Part shown: piece by piece, positions 1 to 6,614 of the stretch
Numbering within the stretch: position 1 is the first letter of the stretch
Layout of the letters: each line of letters begins with the position of its first letter
Source of the DNA: Verrucomicrobiia bacterium
Lineage (GTDB): Bacteria; Verrucomicrobiota; Verrucomicrobiae; Limisphaerales; UBA11358
Assembly: GCA_030042375.1 (NCBI GenBank)
Contig: JASHZU010000389.1
Coordinates: 1 to 11,471 of the forward strand
Reading direction: 5' to 3'
Length of the DNA: 11,471 nucleotides
Position numbers and translations under genes: made by a program
Notes under the pieces: generated by a model
Databases searched by the model: none
What the model saw: only the letters and a program-made list of their open reading frames with translations
Told to the model about the DNA's origin: nothing

Positions 1-1
1 A

Positions 2-274
2 GACGCAGATTATATTGCTATTGGACCCGTCTTCGCCACCGGCACAAAGCCAACCGCCAAACCCGTCACCCTTGAATACGTCCGCTGGGCTGCAGCGAAT
101 GTTAACGTCCCATGGTTCGCCATCGGCGGAATTAATTTAACAAATATGGACGATGTTCTGGCCGCAGGCGCAGAGAGAATTTGCGTTGTTTCAGCCATTC
201 TCAACGCGCCGGATGTGGCGAAAGCATGCCGGGAATTCCGAACGAAAATAGACGAACACCCGGGAATCAAATAA
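2..274 (+). CDS. thiE: Thiamine-phosphate synthase, C-terminal 90 residues (5' truncated by window edge)
   Basis: The open frame enters from the left edge and ends with TAA at 272-274. The visible protein is the C-terminal part of a TIM-barrel enzyme of the ThiE/TenI family. That family joins HMP-pyrophosphate and HET-phosphate to give thiamine monophosphate in the cytoplasm. Seen directly: near the start an 'ADYIAIGPVFATGTKP' segment, matching the family's 'D-Y-x-x-x-G-P-V-F-x-T-x-T-K' phosphate and substrate loop; then 'PWFAIGGI', the usual 'P-V-x-A-I-G-G-I' strand; then 'AGAERICVVSAIL', matching the 'G-A-x-x-V-A-V-V-S-A-I' strand and phosphate-binding turn. The Sel1-repeat gene begins 16 bases downstream on the same strand, so the two may be co-transcribed. 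The alternative is TenI, a non-synthase paralogue, which the visible part cannot exclude, although the intact GPVF-T-TK loop favours ThiE. Confidence 0.88.
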   Translation, partial: DADYIAIGPVFATGTKPTAKPVTLEYVRWAAANVNVPWFAIGGINLTNMDDVLAAGAERICVVSAILNAPDVAKACREFRTKIDEHPGIK

Positions 275-290
275 GTCGACACTAAGACAA

Positions 291-1289
291 ATGGGAACTC
301 GGCGATTAAAATATCTCTTTGTGCCAGTCGCCCTGCTCGTTATCGCTGTCATTGCACTCGTCACGATCAGAATCCTGGTCAAGCCGCCTGTCAAAAGCGC
401 CGGCGAAAAACTCGTGGACGACGCGCAAAATGGGAATGCGTCTGCCGAACTTCTATTGGGTCTGGCCTGCTTAAACGACCGAAATAATGTGGAAGGGATT
501 AAGTGGATTCGCAAAGCCGCAGAACAAGGACTGGCATTGGCCCAATACGAGCTGGGCTGTTGCTATGATAATGGGCAGGGTGTGCCCCAAAACAAGCAGG
601 AGGCGTTCGAATGGTACCGCAAAGCCGCCGAACAGAATGATGCGGATGCGCAAAATGATCTCGGCAACTGTTACGCCAATGGCGATGGCGTGGCGACAGA
701 TGAAGTGGAAGCAGTAACCTGGTATCGCAAGGCCGCCGCGCAAAACCATGCCGAGGCCGAATACAACCTGGGCACGTGTTACCTTGATGGCCGGGGAGTG
801 GACACCAACGTGGCGGAGGGTTTGGCATGGTATCGCAAAGCCATCGAACAAACTAACGCCGACGCAGAATTGGGGCTGGCCATCTGCTATGACAATGGCC
901 AGGGCCTGGCCAAAAACGAGAATGAAGCGGCAAAATGGTACCGCAAGGCTGCGGACCAAAACAATGCTCAGGCCCAATACAACCTGGGAGTTTGTTATCT
1001 CAATGGCCAGGGGGTGGAGAAAAATGATTCCGAAGCCGTGAAATGGCTTGAAAAAGCCGCTGACCAAAATGATGCCGATGCTCAGAACAACCTGGGTGCT
1101 TGTTATGCCGCAGGCTGGGGTGTGACCCAAAGTTATGTGCAAGCCTATAAATGGTTCAAGCTGGCTTCTATCCAAGACATTGCGGGTGCCAGGGATAATC
1201 TCAATAAAACGGCCAGTTTAATGACGCCAGAACAAGTAACCAACGCAGAGCGGCTGGTCGATGAGTTTAACATGAGGTTAGGCGATTAA
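291..1289 (+). CDS. Membrane-anchored Sel1-repeat (TPR-like) protein
   Basis: This 332-residue protein starts with a short basic segment (MGTRRLK) and a single hydrophobic helix at about residues 9-30. It is therefore probably anchored in the inner membrane with the rest outside the cytoplasm. Residues 80-295 are six consecutive 36-residue Sel1 repeats, each following A-x-x-x-L-G-x-C-Y-x-x-G-x-G-V...E-A-x-x-W-Y-R-K-A-A. A degenerate unit lies before them (about 45-79) and a partial helix pair after them (296-332). Each full repeat has Cys before the conserved Tyr. Sel1 repeats form alpha-solenoids that bind other proteins; no catalytic domain is visible and the partner is unknown. The ATG at 291 directly precedes the membrane segment; the site upstream (TAAGACAA) is only a weak ribosome-binding site. 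It follows thiE by 16 bases, which suggests co-transcription, though a role in thiamine metabolism is not implied. Confidence 0.9.
   Translation: MGTRRLKYLFVPVALLVIAVIALVTIRILVKPPVKSAGEKLVDDAQNGNASAELLLGLACLNDRNNVEGIKWIRKAAEQGLALAQYELGCCYDNGQGVPQNKQEAFEWYRKAAEQNDADAQNDLGNCYANGDGVATDEVEAVTWYRKAAAQNHAEAEYNLGTCYLDGRGVDTNVAEGLAWYRKAIEQTNADAELGLAICYDNGQGLAKNENEAAKWYRKAADQNNAQAQYNLGVCYLNGQGVEKNDSEAVKWLEKAADQNDADAQNNLGACYAAGWGVTQSYVQAYKWFKLASIQDIAGARDNLNKTASLMTPEQVTNAERLVDEFNMRLGD
528..1175 (+). repeat. Six tandem 108-bp units encoding Sel1 repeats
   Basis: Six in-frame units of exactly 36 codons each lie head to tail inside the membrane-anchored Sel1 gene. They are clearly related in protein but diverged in DNA, so this is an old expansion and not a recent slippage array. 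Recurring DNA words are TGGTA(C/T)CGCAA for W-Y-R-K and TG(T/C)TA(T/C) for C-Y. Confidence 0.9.
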
Positions 1290-1341
1290 AAAAAGCGGCG
1301 GATTGGCTGGTTCACACCCGACCACGCAGCAATCCGCCGCT
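1288..1341 (-). terminator. Rho-independent terminator of the EF-hand gene
   Basis: AGCGGCGGATTG at 1294-1305 is perfectly complementary to CAATCCGCCGCT at 1330-1341, giving a GC-rich 12-bp stem. The 24-base loop can add a small inner stem (TGGT 1308-1311 with ACCA 1321-1324). On the minus strand the stem is followed directly by seven U residues (A run at 1288-1294), the classic intrinsic terminator layout, about 20 bases after the EF-hand stop. On the plus strand no T run follows, so it serves the convergent Sel1 transcript poorly. The U tract overlaps the TAA stop codon of the Sel1 gene (1287-1289). Confidence 0.8.
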
Positions 1342-1362
1342 CCCATTCACTCGAACGGAATC

Positions 1363-1935
1363 CTACTGGTTCGGCGGTGGACCGGGCGGCCCGCCATCAT
1401 CGCCGCCGGGCGGCGGCCCCGGAGGACCGTCGTTGGGTGAATCATCGTCTCCGGGCGGCGGCCTATGCGGCCGGTGCGGCCGGTATTCATCGGGCGTCAA
1501 TTGGCCGTCGCCATTCTTATCGAGCGTGAGCAGTTCCGCCGGGGCATTGGCAATCTCATTTGACTCAATGATACCGTCATGGTTCACGTCCAATGCCTCG
1601 ACCAGCGGCGAAGGAGGCGGGCGGAAGTTGCTGTCCGCATTTGGCGGCCGCGGCGGCAGATACTCGTCCGGCGTCAACTGCCCGTCATGGTTTTTATCCA
1701 GCGTCAGTAATTCCGCGCTGGCATTGGCGATTTCGTTGGAATCAATAATGCCATCGTGGTTGGTATCGAGCGCCAAAAGCAGCGGCAACGGCGGCGGCCG
1801 ACGCATGCCCGGCCCCGGGCCGTTGTTGTCCTGCGGGCCACCGTCCGGTGGACCGTCATTGTCCTGCGCCTGCGCTATGAGCGCAGCCACGCCAAGCGCC
1901 ATGAGCGCCAGTGTTGCTTTCATTGTTGTTTTCAT
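1363..1935 (-). CDS. Secreted proline-rich EF-hand protein with four calcium-binding-type loops
   Basis: This 190-residue protein has a clear signal peptide (MKTTMKATLALMALGVAALIAQA, cleavage near residue 23). Four 12-residue EF-hand loops follow at about residues 57-68 (DTNHDGIIDSNE), 80-91 (DKNHDGQLTPDE), 116-127 (DVNHDGIIESNE) and 139-150 (DKNGDGQLTPDE). Each keeps Asp at positions 1 and 5, Asn at 3, Gly at 6 and Glu at 12, so calcium binding is likely. The loops form two pairs that are copies of one another, 59 residues apart. Linkers and tail are rich in Pro, Gly and Asp. It lies 54 bases downstream of the YHYH gene on the same strand with no hairpin between, so the two are probably one transcript. 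Upstream of the ATG is an A/G-rich weak ribosome-binding site. The role is unknown; extracellular calcium binding, scaffolding or metal buffering would fit. A second Met at residue 5 is an alternative start. Confidence 0.87.
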   Translation of the reverse strand: MKTTMKATLALMALGVAALIAQAQDNDGPPDGGPQDNNGPGPGMRRPPPLPLLLALDTNHDGIIDSNEIANASAELLTLDKNHDGQLTPDEYLPPRPPNADSNFRPPPSPLVEALDVNHDGIIESNEIANAPAELLTLDKNGDGQLTPDEYRPHRPHRPPPGDDDSPNDGPPGPPPGGDDGGPPGPPPNQ

Positions 1936-1989
1936 TTTTTATCTTTCTTTTTTGGGGGGTGTGAAATTGCTGGAAAAAGAGTTTTTATC

Positions 1990-3801
1990 TTAGTTTATGG
2001 TGAAGCCGCCAGTGAGCGTGTAAGTCGGCCCGGATGTAAACACGACCACGACATTTTGCGAGCCACTGGGAGCGCTGGCAGGAATCGAAAAGCCGGCAGA
2101 AACGGTTCCCTGCGTGGAATCGGAAATGCCGGTGCCGCTGATGCTGGTGTGCGAGGTCAGATTGGTCATGGTGACACTGGTAATCGGCGCGTTGGCCGGC
2201 GGCCAGGGCGGGCTGTCCGGCAAAGTGATGGTCACCGCGACGGTTTGGCCCGGATTCGCGCTGCCGCCGGGAGCATCAGATGCGGATGTAAACGTCGTCG
2301 CACCCGCGCCGTCGTAGGCGGCGACCGATGTCCGCGCGACGCGATAGAGTTTTTCGGAGACCGGCGCGACATCGGTGTAACTGCCGGCAATTTCATTGGG
2401 TGAAACCGCGGAGGCAATCGTCGTCCATGAAGGATTGGTAACATTTGTTATTGATTGGACTTCATAACTGCCGCCTTCGAGTGCGCTCCACGTCAACGTA
2501 ACCGTGGTATTTTTGACGACTGGCATGTCCAGCGTGGAAACGAGATTGGTGTAGCCGAGAAAATTCGTTGCCACCGTTTCCGAAATGCTGGAAACCATGC
2601 CGCCGACCGGATCGCCGTAATAACCACGCCCAATATTATAAGGGAACACCGGAACACCATTGGAATTGATCGCGACAAAATAAGCATAAACGCCGTTGGG
2701 AAATTCCGGCGTGACGCACCAGCGTCCGTTGTATTGGTCCAAATCAAAATCCACGCCCTGCTGATAATTCGTTCCCGTGTTCGGATTAATATCGTCGCCT
2801 AGATAATCATTGTCTTCCATGTACCGCCCCAGCGGATAGCTGCTGCTGACGTCCGGACCTGCCTGGTTTGAACTGACGTTGTAGAGGCGCACCGCCCATT
2901 GCGGAATCGTCGTACGGCCATTCGCCGTCAGGTTGCTCGTTCCATCTTCACCATTGCGAATGACATAACCGGACACCATCCGGCGAATCCCGCTGCTTGC
3001 ATTCGTGGGATTCGAATAGCCGTAAGGCCCGTAGAGCGGCACACCGTCCGCCACCCATGCAAGAATAGGCGAATGTTCGGTAGGCGTATTGGTGTCCTCA
3101 CTGTAAGTTTTCGTCGTGGCGTTGTAATCCACATGGTCGCCTAGCAAATAGCGCAGTGCAATAGGGTCGGCATGATAATGGTACGTGCCCGTGTTTTGCT
3201 GGTGCGCGTAGCCGGCATCGAACGTGACGCCTTCGTTTACGTAAGCATCGCGATTCCAATAGCCGGTGTAATTTTGCGTATCGGATTCTGTTGACGGGTC
3301 CCACGTGTAAGCATCCCAGCTGTTGAACATGGCCACGCCGTCCACAAAAATACCGATTTGCCCGCCGCCGTTTTCGGTTTTGGTCGTAGGCACGCCGTTC
3401 GTGCGGGGAAAGCGATACAGATTTTGTTGGTTCGTCGGCAGATTGGGAAACAGTTGCGTATGCGCAGAATCCAAATACCACGGCCCCATCGTGTAACTGG
3501 CCAGCCCGGTGCTGCGGACATAGACCCAGTTCGATGAGGAATAGACCTCCTGCACGCCACAGTAAGCGGGCAGCGACTGCGACATGCTGGAGTTGGCCCA
3601 GGTCGTCAGCGCGCTGCCGGACGCTTGCATGGAGCTGTTGGTATAAACGCGCGCGTACTGGCCGGCATAAGTGGTGAGCCAGCAATTCGTGCGCGGATCC
3701 TGCGCCTGGACGGGTATCGCAAGCATTAAAATAATGCGCGCGATCGTGATGCGATGAAATATATGGCTTAATTTCATTTCAGGATGGATGCGAATTTTCA
3801 T
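1990..3801 (-). CDS. Secreted YHYH-domain protein with C-terminal Ig-like modules
   Basis: This 603-residue exported protein carries a YHYH domain (Pfam-type family of unknown function, common in environmental bacteria). Seen directly: a signal peptide ending about LAIPVQAQD; 'GQIGIFVDGVAMF' near residue 150; the naming motif G-T-Y-H-Y-H-A-D-P with Y207-H208-Y209-H210; 'ADGVPLYGPYGY' near 250; and 'LDQYNGRWCVTPEFPNG' followed by 'GVPVFPYNIGRGYYGDP' near 350-395. The clustered His, Tyr and Asp residues suggest a metal or redox site, but no reaction is established for the family. Residues about 430-490 form a small beta module (SYEVQSITN...LYRVART) resembling the C-terminal module of the 1202-residue protein in this window. 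Residues about 491-603 look like a further Ig-like domain. Met9 (ATG ending at 3777) gives a more compact signal peptide (MKLSHIFHR...) and may be the true start; neither start has a good ribosome-binding site. It is divergent from the two-component genes. Confidence 0.87.
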   Translation of the reverse strand: MKIRIHPEMKLSHIFHRITIARIILMLAIPVQAQDPRTNCWLTTYAGQYARVYTNSSMQASGSALTTWANSSMSQSLPAYCGVQEVYSSSNWVYVRSTGLASYTMGPWYLDSAHTQLFPNLPTNQQNLYRFPRTNGVPTTKTENGGGQIGIFVDGVAMFNSWDAYTWDPSTESDTQNYTGYWNRDAYVNEGVTFDAGYAHQQNTGTYHYHADPIALRYLLGDHVDYNATTKTYSEDTNTPTEHSPILAWVADGVPLYGPYGYSNPTNASSGIRRMVSGYVIRNGEDGTSNLTANGRTTIPQWAVRLYNVSSNQAGPDVSSSYPLGRYMEDNDYLGDDINPNTGTNYQQGVDFDLDQYNGRWCVTPEFPNGVYAYFVAINSNGVPVFPYNIGRGYYGDPVGGMVSSISETVATNFLGYTNLVSTLDMPVVKNTTVTLTWSALEGGSYEVQSITNVTNPSWTTIASAVSPNEIAGSYTDVAPVSEKLYRVARTSVAAYDGAGATTFTSASDAPGGSANPGQTVAVTITLPDSPPWPPANAPITSVTMTNLTSHTSISGTGISDSTQGTVSAGFSIPASAPSGSQNVVVVFTSGPTYTLTGGFTIN

Positions 3802-3835
3802 GCGGCGAATTTACAAAATGAAAACTTAAGAGAAC

Positions 3836-3861
3836 GTGAAGCTGGAAAAATTTTTCTTCAC
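3836..3861. promoter_or_regulatory. Spaced inverted repeat in the divergent gap, candidate operator
   Basis: GTGAAG at 3836-3841 is the reverse complement of CTTCAC at 3856-3861, with an A5T5 tract (3846-3855) between them. Two CTTAAG palindromes flank this: 3825-3830 and, within CCTTAAGG, 3866-3873. All lie in the 139-base gap between the YHYH gene and the response-regulator gene, where a regulator controlling both sides would bind. OmpR-family regulators more often use direct repeats, so assignment to this regulator is an inference. Confidence 0.4.
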
Positions 3862-3889
3862 CTTGCCTTAAGGTTGCGCGGGCGATAAT
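3862..3889 (+). promoter_or_regulatory. Possible sigma70-type promoter of the two-component operon
   Basis: GATAAT at 3884-3889 is a 5/6 match to the -10 consensus, 51 bases before the response-regulator ATG. TTGCCT at 3863-3868 could serve as -35 with a short 15-base spacer, or CTTGCC at 3862-3867 with 16. The CCTTAAGG palindrome overlaps the -35 area, where a bound regulator would affect transcription. Only the -10 is convincing. Confidence 0.3.
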
Positions 3890-3940
3890 TCACACGGCTG
3901 GCGCGGAAGATTTATTTCTGTTAAAACGCGGCTGACCCGA

Positions 3941-4591
3941 ATGAGAATTTTAATTGTCGAAGACGAACCGGACTTGCTTTCCGGCCTGGCGCAGGCCCTG
4001 CGCGAGGACGGCTATGCCGTCGACACCGCCAACAACGGCGAGGATGGTTTGTATAAAGCCGAGAATTACGATTACGACGCCGTGGTCCTGGACGTAATGC
4101 TGCCGAAATTGGATGGGTGGGAAGCCCTCAAGCGCCTGCGCCAAACCAAAAAAACGCCGGTGCTCATGCTCACCGCCCGTGACCAGTCGCGTGACCGCGT
4201 GCGCGGCCTGGACGGCGGGGCGGATGATTATGTCGTCAAACCGTTTGACCTGCCGGAACTGTTTGCGCGGTTGCGCGCGTTGATTCGCCGCAGCGCCAAC
4301 AAAACATCAAATATCATTGAAATCGGCGATGTGAAAATTGACACCGCCGCGCGGAATATTTATCGCTCTGGCAAATTGATGGAGCTGACCGCGCGCGAAT
4401 ACGCGCTGGTGCAATTTCTGGCGCTGCATCGCGGTGAAGTCGTCACGCGCACGCAATTGTACGAGCATTTGTTCGATGAGAACGACGACACATTTTCCAA
4501 TTTGCTCGACGTCCATGTCTCCAACGTCCGTAAAAAACTTGGCCCGGAATTCATCGCCACGCGCCGCGGCCACGGCTATTGCATCGAATGA
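3941..4591 (+). CDS. OmpR/PhoB-family response regulator
   Basis: The 216-residue protein has a receiver domain (about 1-118) and a winged-helix DNA-binding domain (about 122-216). Receiver residues are intact: acidic pocket E7/D8 (in ILIVEDEPD), phospho-acceptor D51 (VVLDVMLPKLDGW), T78 (LMLTARD), Y97 and K100 (DDYVVKPFDLPELFAR). The effector domain shows the family's 'LTAREYALVQFLALHRGEVVTRTQLYEHLFD' region and ends in 'SNVRKKLG...IATRRGHGYCIE', the recognition helix and wing. Its stop codon overlaps the kinase ATG (ATGA, 4588-4591), so the two are translationally coupled partners. Length and organisation match CusR/CopR/QseB-type regulators, which makes a metal- or envelope-related signal possible, but resemblance at this level does not fix the signal. 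There is no Shine-Dalgarno site before the ATG. Likely targets are its own operon and the divergent YHYH/EF-hand genes (inference). Confidence 0.95.
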   Translation: MRILIVEDEPDLLSGLAQALREDGYAVDTANNGEDGLYKAENYDYDAVVLDVMLPKLDGWEALKRLRQTKKTPVLMLTARDQSRDRVRGLDGGADDYVVKPFDLPELFARLRALIRRSANKTSNIIEIGDVKIDTAARNIYRSGKLMELTAREYALVQFLALHRGEVVTRTQLYEHLFDENDDTFSNLLDVHVSNVRKKLGPEFIATRRGHGYCIE

Positions 4592-6078
4592 AAATTTTCA
4601 AGTCCATCAAGTGGCGCTTGCAGATTTGGTACGGCCTGATTTTGGTGGCCGTGCTGGCGGCGCTGGGTATCACGGCGTATCAACTCCAACGCAATTTGTT
4701 AATGAGCCGCATCGACAATGAATTGCAGAGGCGTTTTGCCGTGATTGCCGATGCCCTCCACAACCAGCACCAGGGAAGAGGCAGGCCGCCGTTTGATCGC
4801 CCGCCACCGGACCAGATGCCCGATGATTTCCCGCCGCCAGACGATCAGCAGCCTCGCGAATTTCATTTGCCACCGCAAGGCGAGGCTTTGTTTGATTCCA
4901 CTGAATCACACGATTTTTATTATGTTATTTGGAACGGGAACGGGCTGCTGGCACAGTCAACCAACGCGCCGGCTCCCGTAGCTAAAATCGACTCGCATCT
5001 TTTAGATGAAAATCAAAACCGGCCTCCCGATATTGGCCCTAACAACCCGTCGCCGCCCGTAATCTCCAATCCATACGATAACGCGTCACAATGGCATTCA
5101 GTTCTGCACCAGCTGCCATCGGGCGAGCTTATCATTATTGGCTGCTCCATCACGACGGAATTGCACCAGCTAAAAATGACTGCGCTTACGTTAACGGGCG
5201 TCAGTGCCATTATTTTGCTCTTCGGCCTCGCGGGTGGCTGGTGGATTTCGTCGCGTTCCATTCGCCCGGTAGAAAACATCAGCGCCACCGCCGTAAAAAT
5301 CTCCGCGGGCGATTTGTCACAACGCATTAATACGTCGGAAACGGAGAGCGAGCTGGGCCAGCTCGCCGCAGTTTTGAACTCCACGTTTGCTCGATTGGAG
5401 GCCGCATTTGCGCAACAGAAACAATTCGCCTCCGATGCGGCGCATGAATTACGCACGCCGGTTTCGGTCATCCTGACGCAGACGCAGACTGCGTTGAACC
5501 GCGAGCGCGAGGCCAAAGATTACAAGCAAACGGTCGAGGCCTGCCAGCGCGCGGCGCAACGGATGAAAAAACTCATCGGCGCGCTGCTTGAATTGGCGCG
5601 GCTCGACGCCGGGCAGGAGCAGATGAAGCGGTTGCGCTTCGATGCGTCAAAGACCATTGGCGATTGCGTGGAGCTCATCCGGCCGCTGGCAGATGAAAGC
5701 GGCGTTAAAATTTCCACTGACCTTTCCCCGCTGGAAATCGAGGGCGACTCCGAACGGCTTGGGCAGGTCATCACCAATCTTTTGACCAACGCCATCCAGT
5801 ACAATCACGATGGCGGCGAAGTGAAGGTCGCCGGCCGGATGGAAAGCGGTATGGCCGTTGTGACCGTGAGCGACACTGGCCAGGGAATCGCCACGGACGA
5901 TTTGTCGCGGGTGTTCGAGCGGTTTTATCGGGCCGACAAATCCCGCTCCTCCGGCAATGCCGGGATGGGATTGGCAATTTCCAAGGCGATTATTGAAGCG
6001 CACGGCGGCACCATCGAAGTTTCCAGTGAGGAAAACGTCGGGACCACTTTCACCATCCGCCTGCCAGCAGCCGCTTAA
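4588..6078 (+). CDS. Membrane sensor histidine kinase with Pro/Asp-rich periplasmic domain
   Basis: The 496-residue partner kinase starts at the ATG overlapping the regulator stop; an upstream in-frame TTG at 4579 is less likely. Membrane helices lie at about 11-31 and 200-222, enclosing a periplasmic domain of about 170 residues. Residues 66-97 of that domain are strikingly rich in Pro and Asp (RPPFDRPPPDQMPDDFPPP and following); a second Pro-rich stretch lies near 145-165. HAMP follows TM2 (about 222-275). The dimerisation domain has the phospho-accepting H286 in 'SDAAHELRTP'. The ATPase domain has the N box (NLLTNAIQYN, N401), G1 (DTGQGI, D429), F box (VFERFYRADKSRS) and G2 (GNAGMGLAISKA). 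All catalytic motifs are intact, so it should be active. The ligand is unknown; the acidic Pro-rich loop might bind cations or a secreted partner. Its stop overlaps that of the convergent downstream gene. Confidence 0.95.
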   Translation: MKIFKSIKWRLQIWYGLILVAVLAALGITAYQLQRNLLMSRIDNELQRRFAVIADALHNQHQGRGRPPFDRPPPDQMPDDFPPPDDQQPREFHLPPQGEALFDSTESHDFYYVIWNGNGLLAQSTNAPAPVAKIDSHLLDENQNRPPDIGPNNPSPPVISNPYDNASQWHSVLHQLPSGELIIIGCSITTELHQLKMTALTLTGVSAIILLFGLAGGWWISSRSIRPVENISATAVKISAGDLSQRINTSETESELGQLAAVLNSTFARLEAAFAQQKQFASDAAHELRTPVSVILTQTQTALNREREAKDYKQTVEACQRAAQRMKKLIGALLELARLDAGQEQMKRLRFDASKTIGDCVELIRPLADESGVKISTDLSPLEIEGDSERLGQVITNLLTNAIQYNHDGGEVKVAGRMESGMAVVTVSDTGQGIATDDLSRVFERFYRADKSRSSGNAGMGLAISKAIIEAHGGTIEVSSEENVGTTFTIRLPAAA

Positions 6079-6515
6079 CGGATCGACAGCGCGATATTGA
6101 TTTGTTTAATGGCTGCGTTGACGTGGTCGGAAATTCCCTTCTGGCCTTTCACATCCGAGTTATCCAGGACGTGGGTGAGCAGGTCGCGGGCTTCGCGCAA
6201 TTTGTCATCGGACAGAACCTGTTTCTCGCGGTCTTTGTCGTCGCCGCTCAAATCGAGGCCGAGCAAGTCGGCCGCTTTTTTCACCTGCTTCATCGCCGCG
6301 AGGCGATGGCCTTTGTAATCATGGTCGCCACTGGCCAGGATGCGATAGGCCTGATGCATCATGTCCGCTTCCGGTGAATCGCTGAACCGGACGGTCTCAA
6401 ATTGGGCCGCAGGAGCGATGGGTGCGCTTTGGGTCTGGGGCGAAGTAATGGCCAAGAGGCTGGCTGTGCCCATGATTGAAACGATAGCGGTGAGTGACAA
6501 TGCTTTAGTTTTCAT
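6075..6515 (-). CDS. Small secreted helical protein of unknown function
   Basis: The 146-residue protein begins with a signal peptide (MKTKALSLTAIVSIMGTASLLAIT, cleavage probably between residues 24 and 31). The mature part is charged and predicted by eye to be mostly helical: 'MMHQAYRILASGDHDYKGHRLAAMKQVKKAADLLGLDLSGDD' in two overlapping stretches, then 'LSDDKLREARDLLTHVLDN' and a last amphipathic helix 'HVNAAIKQINIALSIR'. The pattern H-D-Y-x-G-H-R-x-x-A-M with spaced Leu/Ala suggests a compact three- or four-helix periplasmic bundle. I do not recognise the family with confidence. There is no catalytic motif and no cysteine. It is convergent with the kinase gene, sharing the TTAA at 6075-6078 as stop codons on both strands. 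The ribosome-binding site is weak. Its upstream gap holds the AAGGTC[A/T]AC repeat cluster. Confidence 0.75.
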   Translation of the reverse strand: MKTKALSLTAIVSIMGTASLLAITSPQTQSAPIAPAAQFETVRFSDSPEADMMHQAYRILASGDHDYKGHRLAAMKQVKKAADLLGLDLSGDDKDREKQVLSDDKLREARDLLTHVLDNSDVKGQKGISDHVNAAIKQINIALSIR

Positions 6516-6526
6516 AGTGGTTGCTC

Positions 6527-6557
6527 ATAAAGTGTTGACGGACTGTGTCTTTGTCAA
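6527..6557 (-). promoter_or_regulatory. Possible promoter of the small secreted helical protein
   Basis: On the minus strand a perfect TTGACA hexamer lies at 6557-6552, about 37 bases before the ATG at 6515. No good -10 follows at the normal spacing: CACTTT at 17 bases, CTTTAT at 19 bases. The -35 match is the main support, so this is tentative. Confidence 0.25.
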
Positions 6558-6614
6558 GTTACAGGAAATCGGAAGCCAGAGGACGGAAGAAGTACAATGT
6601 GCATATCGCGTACA

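Noticed and set aside
1433..1993. A 186-residue plus-strand open frame opposite the EF-hand gene, and the 215-residue one at 1756-2403
   Set aside because: These are the antisense of EF-hand and YHYH coding DNA. The Ser/Gly/Pro- and Arg-rich composition and lack of domains mark them as shadows.
3098..3685. A 195-residue minus-strand open frame overlapping the YHYH gene
   Set aside because: It is an alternative frame within a gene whose own frame has a recognised domain and signal peptide. The alternative protein is Arg/His-rich, as expected of a shadow frame.
4579..4590. TTG start for the kinase
   Set aside because: The ATG at 4588 overlaps the regulator stop as ATGA, the usual coupled arrangement. 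The TTG would add only three residues.
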